This document shows, piece by piece, positions 15,376-25,224 of a stretch of DNA of 43,031 nt. Within the stretch, counting starts at the first letter, position 1; every line of letters starts with the position of its first letter. The stretch lies in contig LDXN01000022.1 in the NCBI GenBank assembly GCA_001443445.1, forward strand, positions 1 through 43,031, given 5' to 3'. The notes under the pieces are model-generated. The model did not search any database, was not told the DNA's origin, and worked only from the letters and a program-made list of their open reading frames with translations. The position numbers and the translations under genes were made by a program. The stretch is from Candidatus Dadabacteria bacterium CSP1-2 (GTDB lineage: Bacteria; Desulfobacterota_D; UBA1144; Nemesobacterales; CSP1-2).

Positions 15376-15619
15376 GATTTCCAAGGTTCGCGATTAAATT
15401 TAAAGGGCTCCCTTTCGACCGAATCGGAAGAACATCGATAGGCAAAATGGGAGTTTCATTCCGCCGAATTGGAAGGAGATAAACCTTTGTAGTTTTTACC
15501 ATCATGGAGCTTTGACTCCAACCCACCTCTAATTGGAGATAAACCTATTTTATAGAGACGACCCGCCGGGTCGTCTCTACTTTAAAACCCTTTTTACCTA
15601 CAATATACTTTAGAACGCT
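15376..15619. repeat. Intergenic repeats, including a 12-bp perfect hairpin
   Basis: GGAGATAAACCT occurs twice (15475-15486 and 15535-15546), each after AATTGGA(AG). Short palindromes GGGAGTTTCATTCC and GGAGCTTTGACTCC lie between. At 15553-15579, TAGAGACGACCC-GCC-GGGTCGTCTCTA is a perfect 12-bp stem whose arms recur at 39107-39141. The hairpin is followed by CTTTAAAACCCTTTTT, so it may also end the amidase transcript. Confidence 0.65.
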
Positions 15620-17344
15620 ATGAGCAAGAATAGAGAAATCGGCGATATTTTCGATAGGATTGCAGACATACTGGATCTTTGTGAAGATAACCCTTTTAGA
15701 ATCAGAGCATACAGAAACGCAGCTAGAAATATAAGAGAGCTCAGTGAAAATATAGAAGATATTGCAGAGCGAGATGAGCTTACTAAAATCCCCGGAATAG
15801 GAACCGACCTCGCAGACAAGATTAAGGAATTCATCACCACAGGAAAAATAAATCACTACGACGAATTAAAAAAAAAGTTCCCAGAAGGACTTGTAGAACT
15901 ATTAGCTATTCAGGGATTAGGTCCAAAGACCCTGGCTAAACTAAATAAAGAACTTGGTATCAAAAACTTAGATGATCTTGAAAGAGCACTTGACGGAAAG
16001 GAGATTTTAACACTTAGGGGTATGGGAGTGAAGAAGATTAAGGATATAAAACGTGGAATAGAGCTTTTAAAACAGAGTGGAGAAAGAATGCCACTTGGAA
16101 TCGCCCTCCCGCTAGCTGAAGAATTAATCTTCGAGATAAGTAGAATCCCAGGCACAGAGGGAACCATCGCAGCAGGATCACTCAGGCGTATGAAGGAAAC
16201 CGTAGGAGATATTGATATTCTTACAATGGCAGAGAATGGGGAGCGTGTTGTAAAGGCTTTTACAAAGCTTTCTCTTGTCAAAGAGGTTTTAGCAGCAGGG
16301 GATACTAAAGGAAGCGTAATTCTAAAAAACGGTATGCAGGTAGATCTTCGTGTAGTAGAGCCAGGCTCATATGGGGCAGCTCTTCAGTATTTTACCGGAT
16401 CGAAAGCACATAACATAAAACTTAGAACAATTGCACTAGACAAGGGTCTCAAGATAAACGAGTACGGCGTCTTTCGAGGAACAGAGAATATAGCCGGAGA
16501 AACAGAAGAGGAGATTTATAAAACCCTAAAGCTTGCCTGGATCCCTCCAGAGATTAGAGAAGATAAAGGCGAGATCGAAGCCGCTTTAAACTCAAAACTA
16601 CCAAACCTAGTGGAACTCCGTGACATCAGGGGAGACCTTCACATGCACTCTAAATGGAGCGATGGAAAGGTGACAATTGAGGAAATGGCTCTAAAGGCAA
16701 AGGATTTAGGATATGAATATATAGCGATGACTGATCACTCTCCCTCTTCCAGGATAGCTAGGGGTCTTTCAGTTGAAAGGCTATATGAAAAGAAAAAGGA
16801 GGTCGATACATTAAATAAGAAAATAAAAGGAATCAAAATCCTTATGGGTTCAGAGGTAGATATAAGAGGCGACGGCACTCTTGATTACCCTGACGAGGTT
16901 TTAAAGGAATTGGATATTGTGATTGCATCTGTGCATAGCGGGTTTAAAATGGATAGGGAATCCATGACTAAACGAATGGTAAATGCATTACATAATCCCT
17001 TTGTGCATTCAATCGTTCACCCTACAGGAAGGTTAATCGGAGAACGTGAGGCATATGAGGTGGATATGGATGAGGTTATTAAGACAGCAAAGGCACTAGG
17101 AAAGGCTCTTGAAGTTAATTCCTACTACTTAAGACTCGATTTGAATGATATTAATGTACGGAAGGCAATCCAGACGGGTGTTAAAATAGTTATCTCCACA
17201 GATGCCCATCTTCCGGATCAGCTCGGCATGATGAGGCTAGGCGTTGCTACAGCGAGAAGGGGCTGGGCAGAGAAGAAGGATGTTTTAAATACTATGGGTT
17301 TGAAAGGGCTTACTAAGTGGCTAAACGAGGTTAGAGATAAATGA
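15620..17344 (+). CDS. polX: DNA polymerase X with C-terminal PHP domain
   Basis: A 574-residue bacterial/archaeal PolX, acting in gap filling and repair. Helix-hairpin-helix motifs: IPGIGTDLADKI (57-68), IQGLGPKTLAKL (97-108), LRGMGVKKIKDI (132-143). The polymerase core has GSLRRMKETVGDIDIL with catalytic Asp197 and Asp199, and Asp242 in QVDLRVV. The PHP domain has GDLHMHSKWSDG (His341, His343), AMTDHSPS, GSEVDI, IASVHSGF, HPTGRLIG and STDAHLPDQ, so its 3'-5' exonuclease/AP-endonuclease metal site looks complete. It lies upstream of ligA in the same direction, a sensible repair pair, though 519 bases apart. Frame intact. Confidence 0.95.
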   Translation: MSKNREIGDIFDRIADILDLCEDNPFRIRAYRNAARNIRELSENIEDIAERDELTKIPGIGTDLADKIKEFITTGKINHYDELKKKFPEGLVELLAIQGLGPKTLAKLNKELGIKNLDDLERALDGKEILTLRGMGVKKIKDIKRGIELLKQSGERMPLGIALPLAEELIFEISRIPGTEGTIAAGSLRRMKETVGDIDILTMAENGERVVKAFTKLSLVKEVLAAGDTKGSVILKNGMQVDLRVVEPGSYGAALQYFTGSKAHNIKLRTIALDKGLKINEYGVFRGTENIAGETEEEIYKTLKLAWIPPEIREDKGEIEAALNSKLPNLVELRDIRGDLHMHSKWSDGKVTIEEMALKAKDLGYEYIAMTDHSPSSRIARGLSVERLYEKKKEVDTLNKKIKGIKILMGSEVDIRGDGTLDYPDEVLKELDIVIASVHSGFKMDRESMTKRMVNALHNPFVHSIVHPTGRLIGEREAYEVDMDEVIKTAKALGKALEVNSYYLRLDLNDINVRKAIQTGVKIVISTDAHLPDQLGMMRLGVATARRGWAEKKDVLNTMGLKGLTKWLNEVRDK

Positions 17345-17863
17345 GAATTAAAGTAGGGGCACTTTGCAACGTGCCCCTACACCGTATATGTGAATATATT
17401 CTAACCAACCTCTTTCGTTGGCATTTAGAAAAAGAAAACACATATAGAGAAGGTGATGATGAGTTTGATAGATGGTTTAGAGGTCAATTTAAATATGAAT
17501 AACCCAGCAGCAAGCTGCAGTGTATCGTCATATTAGCAGACAGCGCCTTCTGTCATTGTGAGGAGCACTTCGCATACGCTCAGCACAGGCTCCGAGACGA
17601 AGCAATCTGACCACTAGCTGTCATCTCGAACGCATGTGAGAGATCTAGATTTCTCGCTGCTACTTCGCCAGAATCTTCAGGGGGTTTATCCTGAGGCATC
17701 GAAGGGTTCAGAGATTCGGCTCAGGGCATGGCTCGAAATGACAATAAAAAGAATATTGACAATGACACGGGTGACAATGAAGACCCTTTAGCAAGATACA
17801 GAGAATTATGAATGTAAAGGTAATTCGGTGCATATAAACGTAAAAGGTGGTTAAATCGAGTAG
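17345..17863. other. Intergenic region of repeats between polX and ligA
   Basis: It contains the GTAGGGGCAC-TTTGCAAC-GTGCCCCTAC palindrome (17353-17380), a short coding-like remnant (17371-17502) and, at about 17540-17760, a mosaic of dispersed repeats (GTGAGGAGCACTTCGCATAC, CGAAGCAATCTGACC, TATCCTGAGGCATCGAAGGG and GGCTCAGGGCATGGCTCG motifs). No complete gene is seen. Confidence 0.55.
17371..17502 (+). pseudogene. Possible C-terminal remnant of an unrecognised gene
   Basis: An open frame reads ...TNLFRWHLEKENTYREGDD, then EFDRWFRGQFKYE and stop. Its composition (charged and aromatic, helix-like) looks protein-like rather than random, but the upstream part falls inside a palindromic repeat and there is no ribosome binding site. 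A decayed gene tail is the simplest reading. No family recognised. Confidence 0.25.
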
Positions 17864-19933
<2,070 letters not shown>

Positions 19934-19992
19934 CATCAATTGAACAAAAGAGTCCTAAATAGAATAATGGTACAAATCATGATTTGATTTTA

Positions 19993-20068
19993 ATTCCTTC
20001 CCCCTTGCGAGGAAGGTTGGGCTGTTTTTATCCCTTCCCTCCTAAGCGGGGGAAGGGTAGGATGGGGG
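19993..20068. repeat. Upstream repeat pair of the DUF559 cassette
   Basis: Two related units occur: CCTTCCCCCTTGCGAGGAAG near 19996, then a unit at about 20031-20068 with CCTCCTAAGCGGGGGAAGGG followed by TAGGATGGGGG. The second unit is an inverted relative of the one after the gene (20402-20440). The DUF559 ATG lies only 4 bases beyond it, and its G-run serves as the ribosome binding site. Confidence 0.65.
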
Positions 20069-20072
20069 ATAA

Positions 20073-20414
20073 ATGAATAAAATAAAAGCTAGGGAGTTAA
20101 GGAGAAACCCGACTGAGGCTGAAAGGAAATTATGGAAACATCTTCGCCTCCGTCAGATCGGAGGTTATAAGTTTCGTAGGCAACAGCCCTTAGGACAGTA
20201 CATTGTTGATTTTGTATGCTTGGAGAAAAAGCGTATTGTTGAACTAGACGGAGGGCAACACAGCGAACAGATTGTTTACGATGCAGAACGAACCGAATGG
20301 TTAGAGGCTCAGGGATTTCGAGTTCTCAGATTCTGGAATAATGAAGTTTTGAAAGAAATCGAGGTTGTAAAAGAGGTGATAGCAAAGGAGTTAGGTTTTA
20401 ACCCCCCACCTTAA
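20073..20414 (+). CDS. DUF559 (Vsr/restriction-endonuclease-like) protein
   Basis: A 113-residue protein with the DUF559 hallmark LRRNPTEAERKLWKHLR, GGYKFRRQQPLGQYIVDFVC and RIVELDGGQHSEQ, then TEWLEAQGFRVLRFWNNEVL. Asp46 and the ELD pair Glu57/Asp59 with Gln62-His63 fit a PD-(D/E)XK-type nuclease core related to Vsr. It is the usual length and intact. The last residues (NPPP) are encoded inside the downstream repeat, and the start abuts the upstream repeat, so the gene fills the space between two inverted repeats exactly. Its cellular role is not established; a repeat-associated mobile nuclease is an inference. Confidence 0.85.
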   Translation: MNKIKARELRRNPTEAERKLWKHLRLRQIGGYKFRRQQPLGQYIVDFVCLEKKRIVELDGGQHSEQIVYDAERTEWLEAQGFRVLRFWNNEVLKEIEVVKEVIAKELGFNPPP

Positions 20415-20440
20415 TCCTCCCCCACAAGGGTGGAGGAAAT
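20402..20440. repeat. Downstream inverted repeat of the DUF559 cassette
   Basis: On the plus strand this reads CCCCCCACCTTAATCCTCCC, then CCACAAGGGTGGAGGAAAT. Reverse complemented, it aligns with 20031-20068: a C-rich arm, a short loop, then GGGGGA(A/G)G and (T)AGG(A/T)TGGGGG. It encodes the last codons and stop of the DUF559 gene. Confidence 0.6.
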
Positions 20441-20471
20441 CTGGGTAATTGGTGCTCCTTGCTGACCATTA

Positions 20472-21215
20472 TTAACCTTTCTCAGTCTTCCTCTGCCTCA
20501 ATATTTCATAAATCATAATCCCTGCTGCAACAGAGGCATTAAGACATGAAACCTCTCCTAGATTTGGTATAGATACAAGAAAATCGCATTCTTCTCTTAC
20601 TAGTCTCGTTAACCCCTTCCCTTCACTTCCCACAACAAGGGCTAAATCCAAGGCTCCAAGTTCTTCTGCAAAAACAGATTTAGTAGCAGAAGGGTCGGCT
20701 CCTACAATCCATACGCCCTTCTTCTTTAAATCTCTTATTGTAATAACAAGATTTACCACCCTCGCAATCGGCACAAAACTCACCGCTCCTGCCGAGGCCT
20801 TTACAACAGCAGGTGTCACAGAGGCGGCTCTATCTTTAGGGATTATTACACCGTGTGCTCCAAGAACATTGACCGTCCTTATTATTGCTCCTAGATTCTG
20901 AGGGTCTTCAATGTGATCAAGTAAAATGATAAGGAGTCTTTCTCCCTTTTTCTTTGCGTTGCTAAGAATATTATCAACATTACTGTACTCAAACTCTGAA
21001 ATCCTAGCTGCGATACCTTGATGACTCGAAGTCCCAGTGATTCTTGAGATTGCATCACGTGGAAGAAATGAAACCTTTACATTCTTCTCTCTTGCGAGTC
21101 TTATAATATCTGAAATCCTTTCTTTCTCTAACTCCTGAGAAATTAAGATTTCTTCTATCTTAGACAATGTTTGAGAAATAGCTTCTTTTACAGGGTTTTT
21201 TCCGTAAATGATCAA
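20472..21215 (-). CDS. rlmB: 23S rRNA 2'-O-methyltransferase, SpoU family (RlmB-like)
   Basis: The 247-residue protein has an N-terminal substrate-binding domain (IIYGKNPVKEAI) and a SPOUT methyltransferase domain with the three SpoU motifs: DHIEDPQNLGAIIRT, VVGSEGKGLTRLVRE and SIPNLGEVSCLNASVAAGI. RlmB methylates G2251 of 23S rRNA; other TrmH-family specificities cannot be ruled out. The start appears to be TTG 21215, two bases after the stop of the upstream M23 peptidase gene, with AAGG upstream, so translation is probably coupled to that gene. Confidence 0.9.
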   Translation of the reverse strand: MIIYGKNPVKEAISQTLSKIEEILISQELEKERISDIIRLAREKNVKVSFLPRDAISRITGTSSHQGIAARISEFEYSNVDNILSNAKKKGERLLIILLDHIEDPQNLGAIIRTVNVLGAHGVIIPKDRAASVTPAVVKASAGAVSFVPIARVVNLVITIRDLKKKGVWIVGADPSATKSVFAEELGALDLALVVGSEGKGLTRLVREECDFLVSIPNLGEVSCLNASVAAGIMIYEILRQRKTEKG

Positions 21216-21217
21216 TC

Positions 21218-22633
21218 TTACTGTACCTTAGGTTGTGATGGACTCTCTTCAGAATTATCACCCTGAGTACTACCAGTGCCAAAATTCAACTCTGCTTCTT
21301 TTATCTTGTTCAAGATATTATCATTAATCCACTTTTCATCCCACCACTCTATTGGAAGGACTGGGACCCCATCTACGAACACCGCGTAATGTAGATGGTC
21401 CCCTGCCGCAAGCCCAGTATCACCAGTTCTTCCGATTATCTGCTTTTTCTTGATTTTATCACCAACCTTTACATCAATAGAACTCATGTGTCCATAAAGT
21501 GTAGAGACACCTAGTCCATGATCAATTATGACAGTATTTCCATATATCCCTAAATCCCCTGCAAATAAAACAACACCATCGTTTGCTGCCTCAATAGGAT
21601 ATTTTTGTGTTACAGCCAAGTCATAGCCAAGATGGTACTGATTGTCTATTACCTCTCCGTTATAAACATAGGTTCTAGCATCTGCAAAGTTAGCCTCTAC
21701 CTTGGAGTTTGTAAGTTGATGAAAATTACCTTTCCATAGAATTTCATTCCTTGAATTTTCACCGATCTTTTTAATCTCTTCCTCGTTTTTCTTTCTTAGG
21801 TCGCGGTTTACTTTAAGGAAAATCTCCTTAAGATCATCACCTTGCTTTGAATCGTCCCCTAAGAGCGGAACTACTTTGCTTTCAATGAAATCATCACTGA
21901 TATCGAGGGTGCTTTTTCTATATTTCACGTCCTTTAGTCTGTAGGTGAACCCTACCTCTTTTGAATTTCCGGCCTCATCCTCAGCACTAACGACTATTCT
22001 TTCATCTGTAGGCACATTGTAAGGATAAGCAAATATAGCGATATAAACATCAGGGTTATTGAAGTGGCCTTTATAACCCTTAAAGAGATAATCACCGATT
22101 TTAACTCCGCTCTTAACAGAATCTTTAGGGGTCTTATAAATCACAGCCCCTGAGCCGCCAAAATTAATGTAGTTCTCTCTACTAAGCACTTCAACCCTCG
22201 GAGGTGTAATATCAACCTTGACATCTTTACTTAATATTGTCTTATTACCCTTAAAAAATCCCCAATATGAACCATCAACAGCCGTCACTCGTATTGTAGC
22301 AGGGCCATCTTTTATGCCAAGTTTCTTCGAGTCAAGTGAGATAGTAAAATTCTTATCCATCACTGGTTGTGAATAATCTTCTTGGATCAATGGAAACTCT
22401 CCTTGCTCGTTTGTTAGTACAATAGAAACACTTATTAAACCTTTCCCTTTGTCTTTTATCACAACATCAAAGGGACGAAGCCCTATAAACTCATAGTCAA
22501 GCCTTATTTCCACGGTTGGCGCATGCCATTCAAATCGAGGAAAAATGAATATGAAACCTCCTATTATTAGTGCAAGAAATAACAAATAAAGAAACGTCTT
22601 TCCTATGCTTGTAAATTTATTTTCTCTTCTCAT
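21218..22633 (-). CDS. Membrane-anchored M23 (LytM-type) metallopeptidase
   Basis: The 471-residue protein has an N-terminal membrane anchor (about 13-32), a long extracytoplasmic region with a beta-rich part and a helical stretch near 260-295 (KEIFLKVNRDLRKKNEEEIK), and a C-terminal M23 domain. Zn motifs are complete: HLGYD (His334, Asp338) and HLHY (His413, His415); GNTVIIDHGLGVSTLYGHMS is also typical. It should cleave peptidoglycan cross-links or act in envelope remodelling. AAAGGGGAT precedes ATG. It heads a two-gene unit with rlmB, an unusual pairing that may reflect only position. Confidence 0.88.
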   Translation of the reverse strand: MRRENKFTSIGKTFLYLLFLALIIGGFIFIFPRFEWHAPTVEIRLDYEFIGLRPFDVVIKDKGKGLISVSIVLTNEQGEFPLIQEDYSQPVMDKNFTISLDSKKLGIKDGPATIRVTAVDGSYWGFFKGNKTILSKDVKVDITPPRVEVLSRENYINFGGSGAVIYKTPKDSVKSGVKIGDYLFKGYKGHFNNPDVYIAIFAYPYNVPTDERIVVSAEDEAGNSKEVGFTYRLKDVKYRKSTLDISDDFIESKVVPLLGDDSKQGDDLKEIFLKVNRDLRKKNEEEIKKIGENSRNEILWKGNFHQLTNSKVEANFADARTYVYNGEVIDNQYHLGYDLAVTQKYPIEAANDGVVLFAGDLGIYGNTVIIDHGLGVSTLYGHMSSIDVKVGDKIKKKQIIGRTGDTGLAAGDHLHYAVFVDGVPVLPIEWWDEKWINDNILNKIKEAELNFGTGSTQGDNSEESPSQPKVQ

Positions 22634-22866
22634 TAAAAATCCCCTTTAAATTTAGTAGAATCAATATTATTATACAGTGTATCTCAATAGGACAATATGG
22701 AAGAAAGCTTTTTAAATACGAAAAAGATTTTATTAATTAGATATATTTATTAAGACTTTTTAAATGCCTTAGAATTTTAAGATGATCGCAAATAAATTAT
22801 AAACATTATAAACTGATCTGTTTTTTATACCTCAAGGAATTAAGTTTTTTAAATAGGAGGTGGCCG

Positions 22867-23181
22867 ATGGCAGAGCGCGAGTTGCAGGAAGACATAGAAA
22901 CCTTAAAGGAGGATATGGTTAAGCTTCGCACGGACATGACAGAGCTAGCCAAGAAGCTGATTGACATAGGAAAAACCGAAGCTAGGGAAGCCAAGGAGAA
23001 TTTGGAAACCGAAGCGCGAAACCTTATAAATGAATTGGTTGAGGAGTTAGATAAGGTCAGCGAAAGAGGCAAAAAGACATTTAAGACAATGGAAAAAGAG
23101 GTTAAGGAAAAACCCCTCTTGAGCTTACTCTTAGCTTTTTTAGTAGGATTTTTACTAGGCAATCTTCTTGATCGTAGATAG
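22867..23181 (+). CDS. ElaB/YqjD (DUF883)-like membrane-anchored helical protein
   Basis: At 104 residues, it has a long amphipathic helix (1-80, rich in Glu/Lys/Leu), then one C-terminal transmembrane segment (LLSLLLAFLVGFLLGNLL, about 84-101) ending in DRR. This matches the ElaB/YqjD layout, tail-anchored proteins linked to ribosome binding in stationary phase in E. coli; that role here is inference. AGGAGG stands seven bases before ATG 22867. The next gene, 12 bases on, is a YqjE-like protein, as in the enterobacterial yqjDE arrangement. Confidence 0.75.
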   Translation: MAERELQEDIETLKEDMVKLRTDMTELAKKLIDIGKTEAREAKENLETEARNLINELVEELDKVSERGKKTFKTMEKEVKEKPLLSLLLAFLVGFLLGNLLDRR

Positions 23182-23193
23182 ATTCTGGAGACT

Positions 23194-23619
23194 ATGTTTA
23201 AGCTTATAGTTACGCTTATTCAACTTCTAGTTAATGAATCCAAGCTACTACGCATGGTCTTGTTGCGTCTAGGAATAAGTTTTTTACTTTTAGGAGCGGC
23301 ATGGGCTTTCATGGTGATTGGGCTTGGGTTTATCGTCTGGGCCCTTTATCTATACTTAACCAATTATCTCAACCCACCTATAGCAGCCCTTGCCTCTGGT
23401 TTTCTCCTCTTACTTGTTACGGGAGTTTTAGTATGGATTGCTATAAGACTAACCCGCTTCCGAATTTCAGCACCAGGTAAACTCTCCTGGGTTCGACATC
23501 ACCCAAAGGAGGTCACACTAGTAGTATTACTTGCAGGTTTTATTGCTGGTGCCACTCCAAAGGCACGCGAAGCCTTGACTGAGGGGCTTGTATGGTTACT
23601 CAAGCGTGGTAAATCCTAG
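23194..23619 (+). CDS. YqjE / phage-holin-3_6-like membrane protein
   Basis: The 141-residue protein has transmembrane segments around 28-55 (GISFLLLGAAWAFMVIGLGF), 63-85 (AALASGFLLLLVTGVLVWIA) and a weaker one near 108-122 (EVTLVVLLAGFIAGATP). It resembles the DUF1469/Phage_holin_3_6 family, to which YqjE belongs. It follows the DUF883-like gene closely and probably shares its transcript. No lytic function is implied. Confidence 0.65.
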   Translation: MFKLIVTLIQLLVNESKLLRMVLLRLGISFLLLGAAWAFMVIGLGFIVWALYLYLTNYLNPPIAALASGFLLLLVTGVLVWIAIRLTRFRISAPGKLSWVRHHPKEVTLVVLLAGFIAGATPKAREALTEGLVWLLKRGKS

Positions 23620-24143
23620 AGAACATAAAATAGGACAACGCCTAAACGATAAGAAAATTGGTCGGCATAAAGGGAAAATTTACGTTAAAATTCTGAGCCT
23701 TTCTTTTCCTTTTTTATCACATAACAATTCACTCATGCATTCTCGAAATTTAGGTAACAATTAGAAGGATATAAAAGAAATTACTAAGGAAAATTGGTTT
23801 ACAATATAAAAACGACTCCGAGTGACCTTGTTCTTTTTGAAAACCATTGTTTCCTTTCCCTACTTGATTTGACCTTTCGGTCTCCTCTTTCCGTACTTGG
23901 TAGTTTTTGGTTTTCAAACAAATCAGCCTTAGCCCCTTGGAGCCGCTTAGTTATATATTTACTACAAATTGTACTCAATGTCAAGTAGAATTTTATTTAA
24001 GAAGAAAATTGTTTAGCATTAGGGAGTTATGAATGCCAAACCATGTTATTTCATACTGGATGCACTTCAACTACCTGTACCTGCATCTTCAGTACACAGA
24101 TGTTCTAAAGGAGCAAATTCTTATGTAAGTATGGTGACCCTTC
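23620..24143. other. Intergenic region, no gene supported
   Basis: Overlapping 61-64-codon frames exist on both strands at 23794-23988, but neither has a ribosome binding site or recognisable sequence. A large imperfect inverted repeat is visible: TTTGAAAACCA near 23838 and TGGTTTTCAAA near 23909, enclosing GACCTTTCGGTCTCC. It could be an RNA hairpin or repeat. Nothing else is apparent. Confidence 0.45.
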
Positions 24144-24593
24144 TTATCTGGACCTAACAAATCCTTCAATCATCTCAGTACCCTTCTTTAGCTGCTCTAT
24201 CCATCGCTCCTGAATCTTATGTAAATTCTGAAGGTACTCTGTAACTTGCTTAGGTAGACTCATTTCTGAAAGTAGCTTATTGGCTTCCTCTGTTTGCTTC
24301 CTTTGCTCCTCGATCATCTGGTTTATTACCTCCCCTATCGTTTCTACAACGTTTTGCGTCAATGCCTCATGAAACTTTTTAGATTGTTCAAAGAGCTTCC
24401 GCTGGTATTCCAGAATAGGTTTAGCCATCTTCTCAGTTCGTTGCTGATAATCTAAAAACGGCTTTACTACCTTTTCCATTCGCTTCGGATACTCCAGGAA
24501 TGGTTTGGCTAGCTTCTCCATTTCTTTTCTCTGCTGTTCAAAAACCCTGATAAACTCGCTAAATGGGTCCTTAGGACCTTTCTTTTGTGCCAT
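24144..24593 (-). CDS. Helical protein with tandem 14-residue repeats, phasin-like in style
   Basis: A 149-residue, fully helical, charged protein. It has three clear 14-residue repeats: MEKLAKPFLEYPKR (25-38), MEKVVKPFLDYQQR (39-52) and TEKMAKPILEYQRK (53-66), with a weaker fourth (FSEFIRVFEQQRKE, 11-24). Later parts include VVETIGEVINQMIEEQRKQT and LQNLHKIQERWIEQLKKG. This style resembles phasins or other surface-binding helices but no family is certain. GAGGAGGG before ATG is a strong ribosome binding site. Stands alone. Confidence 0.65.
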   Translation of the reverse strand: MAQKKGPKDPFSEFIRVFEQQRKEMEKLAKPFLEYPKRMEKVVKPFLDYQQRTEKMAKPILEYQRKLFEQSKKFHEALTQNVVETIGEVINQMIEEQRKQTEEANKLLSEMSLPKQVTEYLQNLHKIQERWIEQLKKGTEMIEGFVRSR

Positions 24594-24860
24594 AGCATTT
24601 CCCTCCTCTTTTTATTTTATAAATTACCTATCTACTATTAATTATGACACAAATTGTATTGTTAAATCAAGATTTGAAATACGATGTAATATGTAGGGGC
24701 GAGGTATCCTTGCCCTTATCAGAAATTGATATTCTGTACGGGCTGAAGCCAATCACTTTTATTAAATCAAAATTTTAAAATAGGTAGGACAGGTTTAAAA
24801 CCTGTCCCTACTTCTGTAGGAACTGAACACCGTTCAGCCCATCTTCGTTCTATGTACTGG
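24594..24860. repeat. Intergenic palindromic repeats
   Basis: GTAGG-ACAGGTTT-AAAACCTGTC-CCTAC (24784-24811) is a GTAG...CTAC palindrome. A partial unit GTAGGGGCGAGGTATCCTTG begins near 24693, and CTGAAC-ACC-GTTCAG lies near 24824. No gene. Confidence 0.6.
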
Positions 24861-24894
24861 GTAGACAACGAGTCTTGCTAAAAGGGATTGAAAC
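24861..24894. repeat. Solitary CRISPR-repeat-like sequence
   Basis: The segment ends TTGCTAAAAGGGATTGAAAC, which matches the common 3' end of type I/III CRISPR repeats (GGGATTGAAAC, or GTTTCAATCCC on the other strand). No second copy, spacer periodicity or cas gene is present, so this is at most a remnant, or chance. Confidence 0.3.
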
Positions 24895-24903
24895 TAACTT
24901 TTC

Positions 24904-24949
24904 TTGACTTTTCACAGATGAAGTATTACTATTTTAATTCGTAATACTT
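24904..24949 (+). promoter_or_regulatory. vapBC promoter with operator-like inverted repeat
   Basis: TTGACT (24904-24909), 17 bases, TACTAT (24927-24932) form a sigma70-like promoter. A perfect 9-bp inverted repeat, AAGTATTAC (24921-24929) and GTAATACTT (24941-24949), overlaps the -10 box and start region. This is where a VapBC complex would be expected to bind and repress its own operon. The antitoxin ATG follows at 24970. Confidence 0.6.
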
Positions 24950-24969
24950 ATTAAACAGGTAATAGTTTT

Positions 24970-25224
24970 ATGAAAGAATCTACTACAATAACAGTTAAAG
25001 GTCAGGTAACCATACCTAAGGAGATAAGGAAGGCATTGGGTCTAAGACCCGGTGACAGGGTTGTTTTTGAAAAAGAGGGCAATACTATTGTTCTAAAGTC
25101 CGCTAAAACACTTCTTGATTTCAGAGGTTATGTCAAAGCAGAAAGATACATCTCTCCAGAAGAGGCTAGAAAAATAATCAAACAGAAAAGAGGGGAAAAG
25201 ATAAAAGAGGAACTGAAGAAGTGA
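24970..25224 (+). CDS. vapB: VapB-type antitoxin, AbrB/SpoVT fold
   Basis: An 84-residue protein with an N-terminal swapped-hairpin AbrB domain (TTITVKGQVTIPKEIRKALG, LRPGDRVVFEKEGNTIVLK) that binds operator DNA, and a Lys/Glu-rich C-terminal helix (SPEEARKIIKQKRGEKIKEE) of the kind that wraps and blocks a PIN toxin. Its stop overlaps the toxin start by 4 bases (GTGA, 25221-25224), so translation is coupled. Autoregulation is supported by the inverted repeat at 24921-24949. Confidence 0.9.
   Translation: MKESTTITVKGQVTIPKEIRKALGLRPGDRVVFEKEGNTIVLKSAKTLLDFRGYVKAERYISPEEARKIIKQKRGEKIKEELKK

Noticed and set aside
23194-23619. Prophage holin
   Set aside because: The holin-like fold is shared with YqjE; the YqjD-like neighbour and the absence of phage genes favour a housekeeping membrane protein.
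23794-23988. Overlapping frames of about 60 codons on both strands
   Set aside because: No ribosome binding site, no recognisable motif, and an inverted repeat explains the open frames on both strands.
24861-24894. CRISPR array
   Set aside because: Only a single repeat-like sequence is present, with no spacers or cas genes; kept as a low-confidence remnant.
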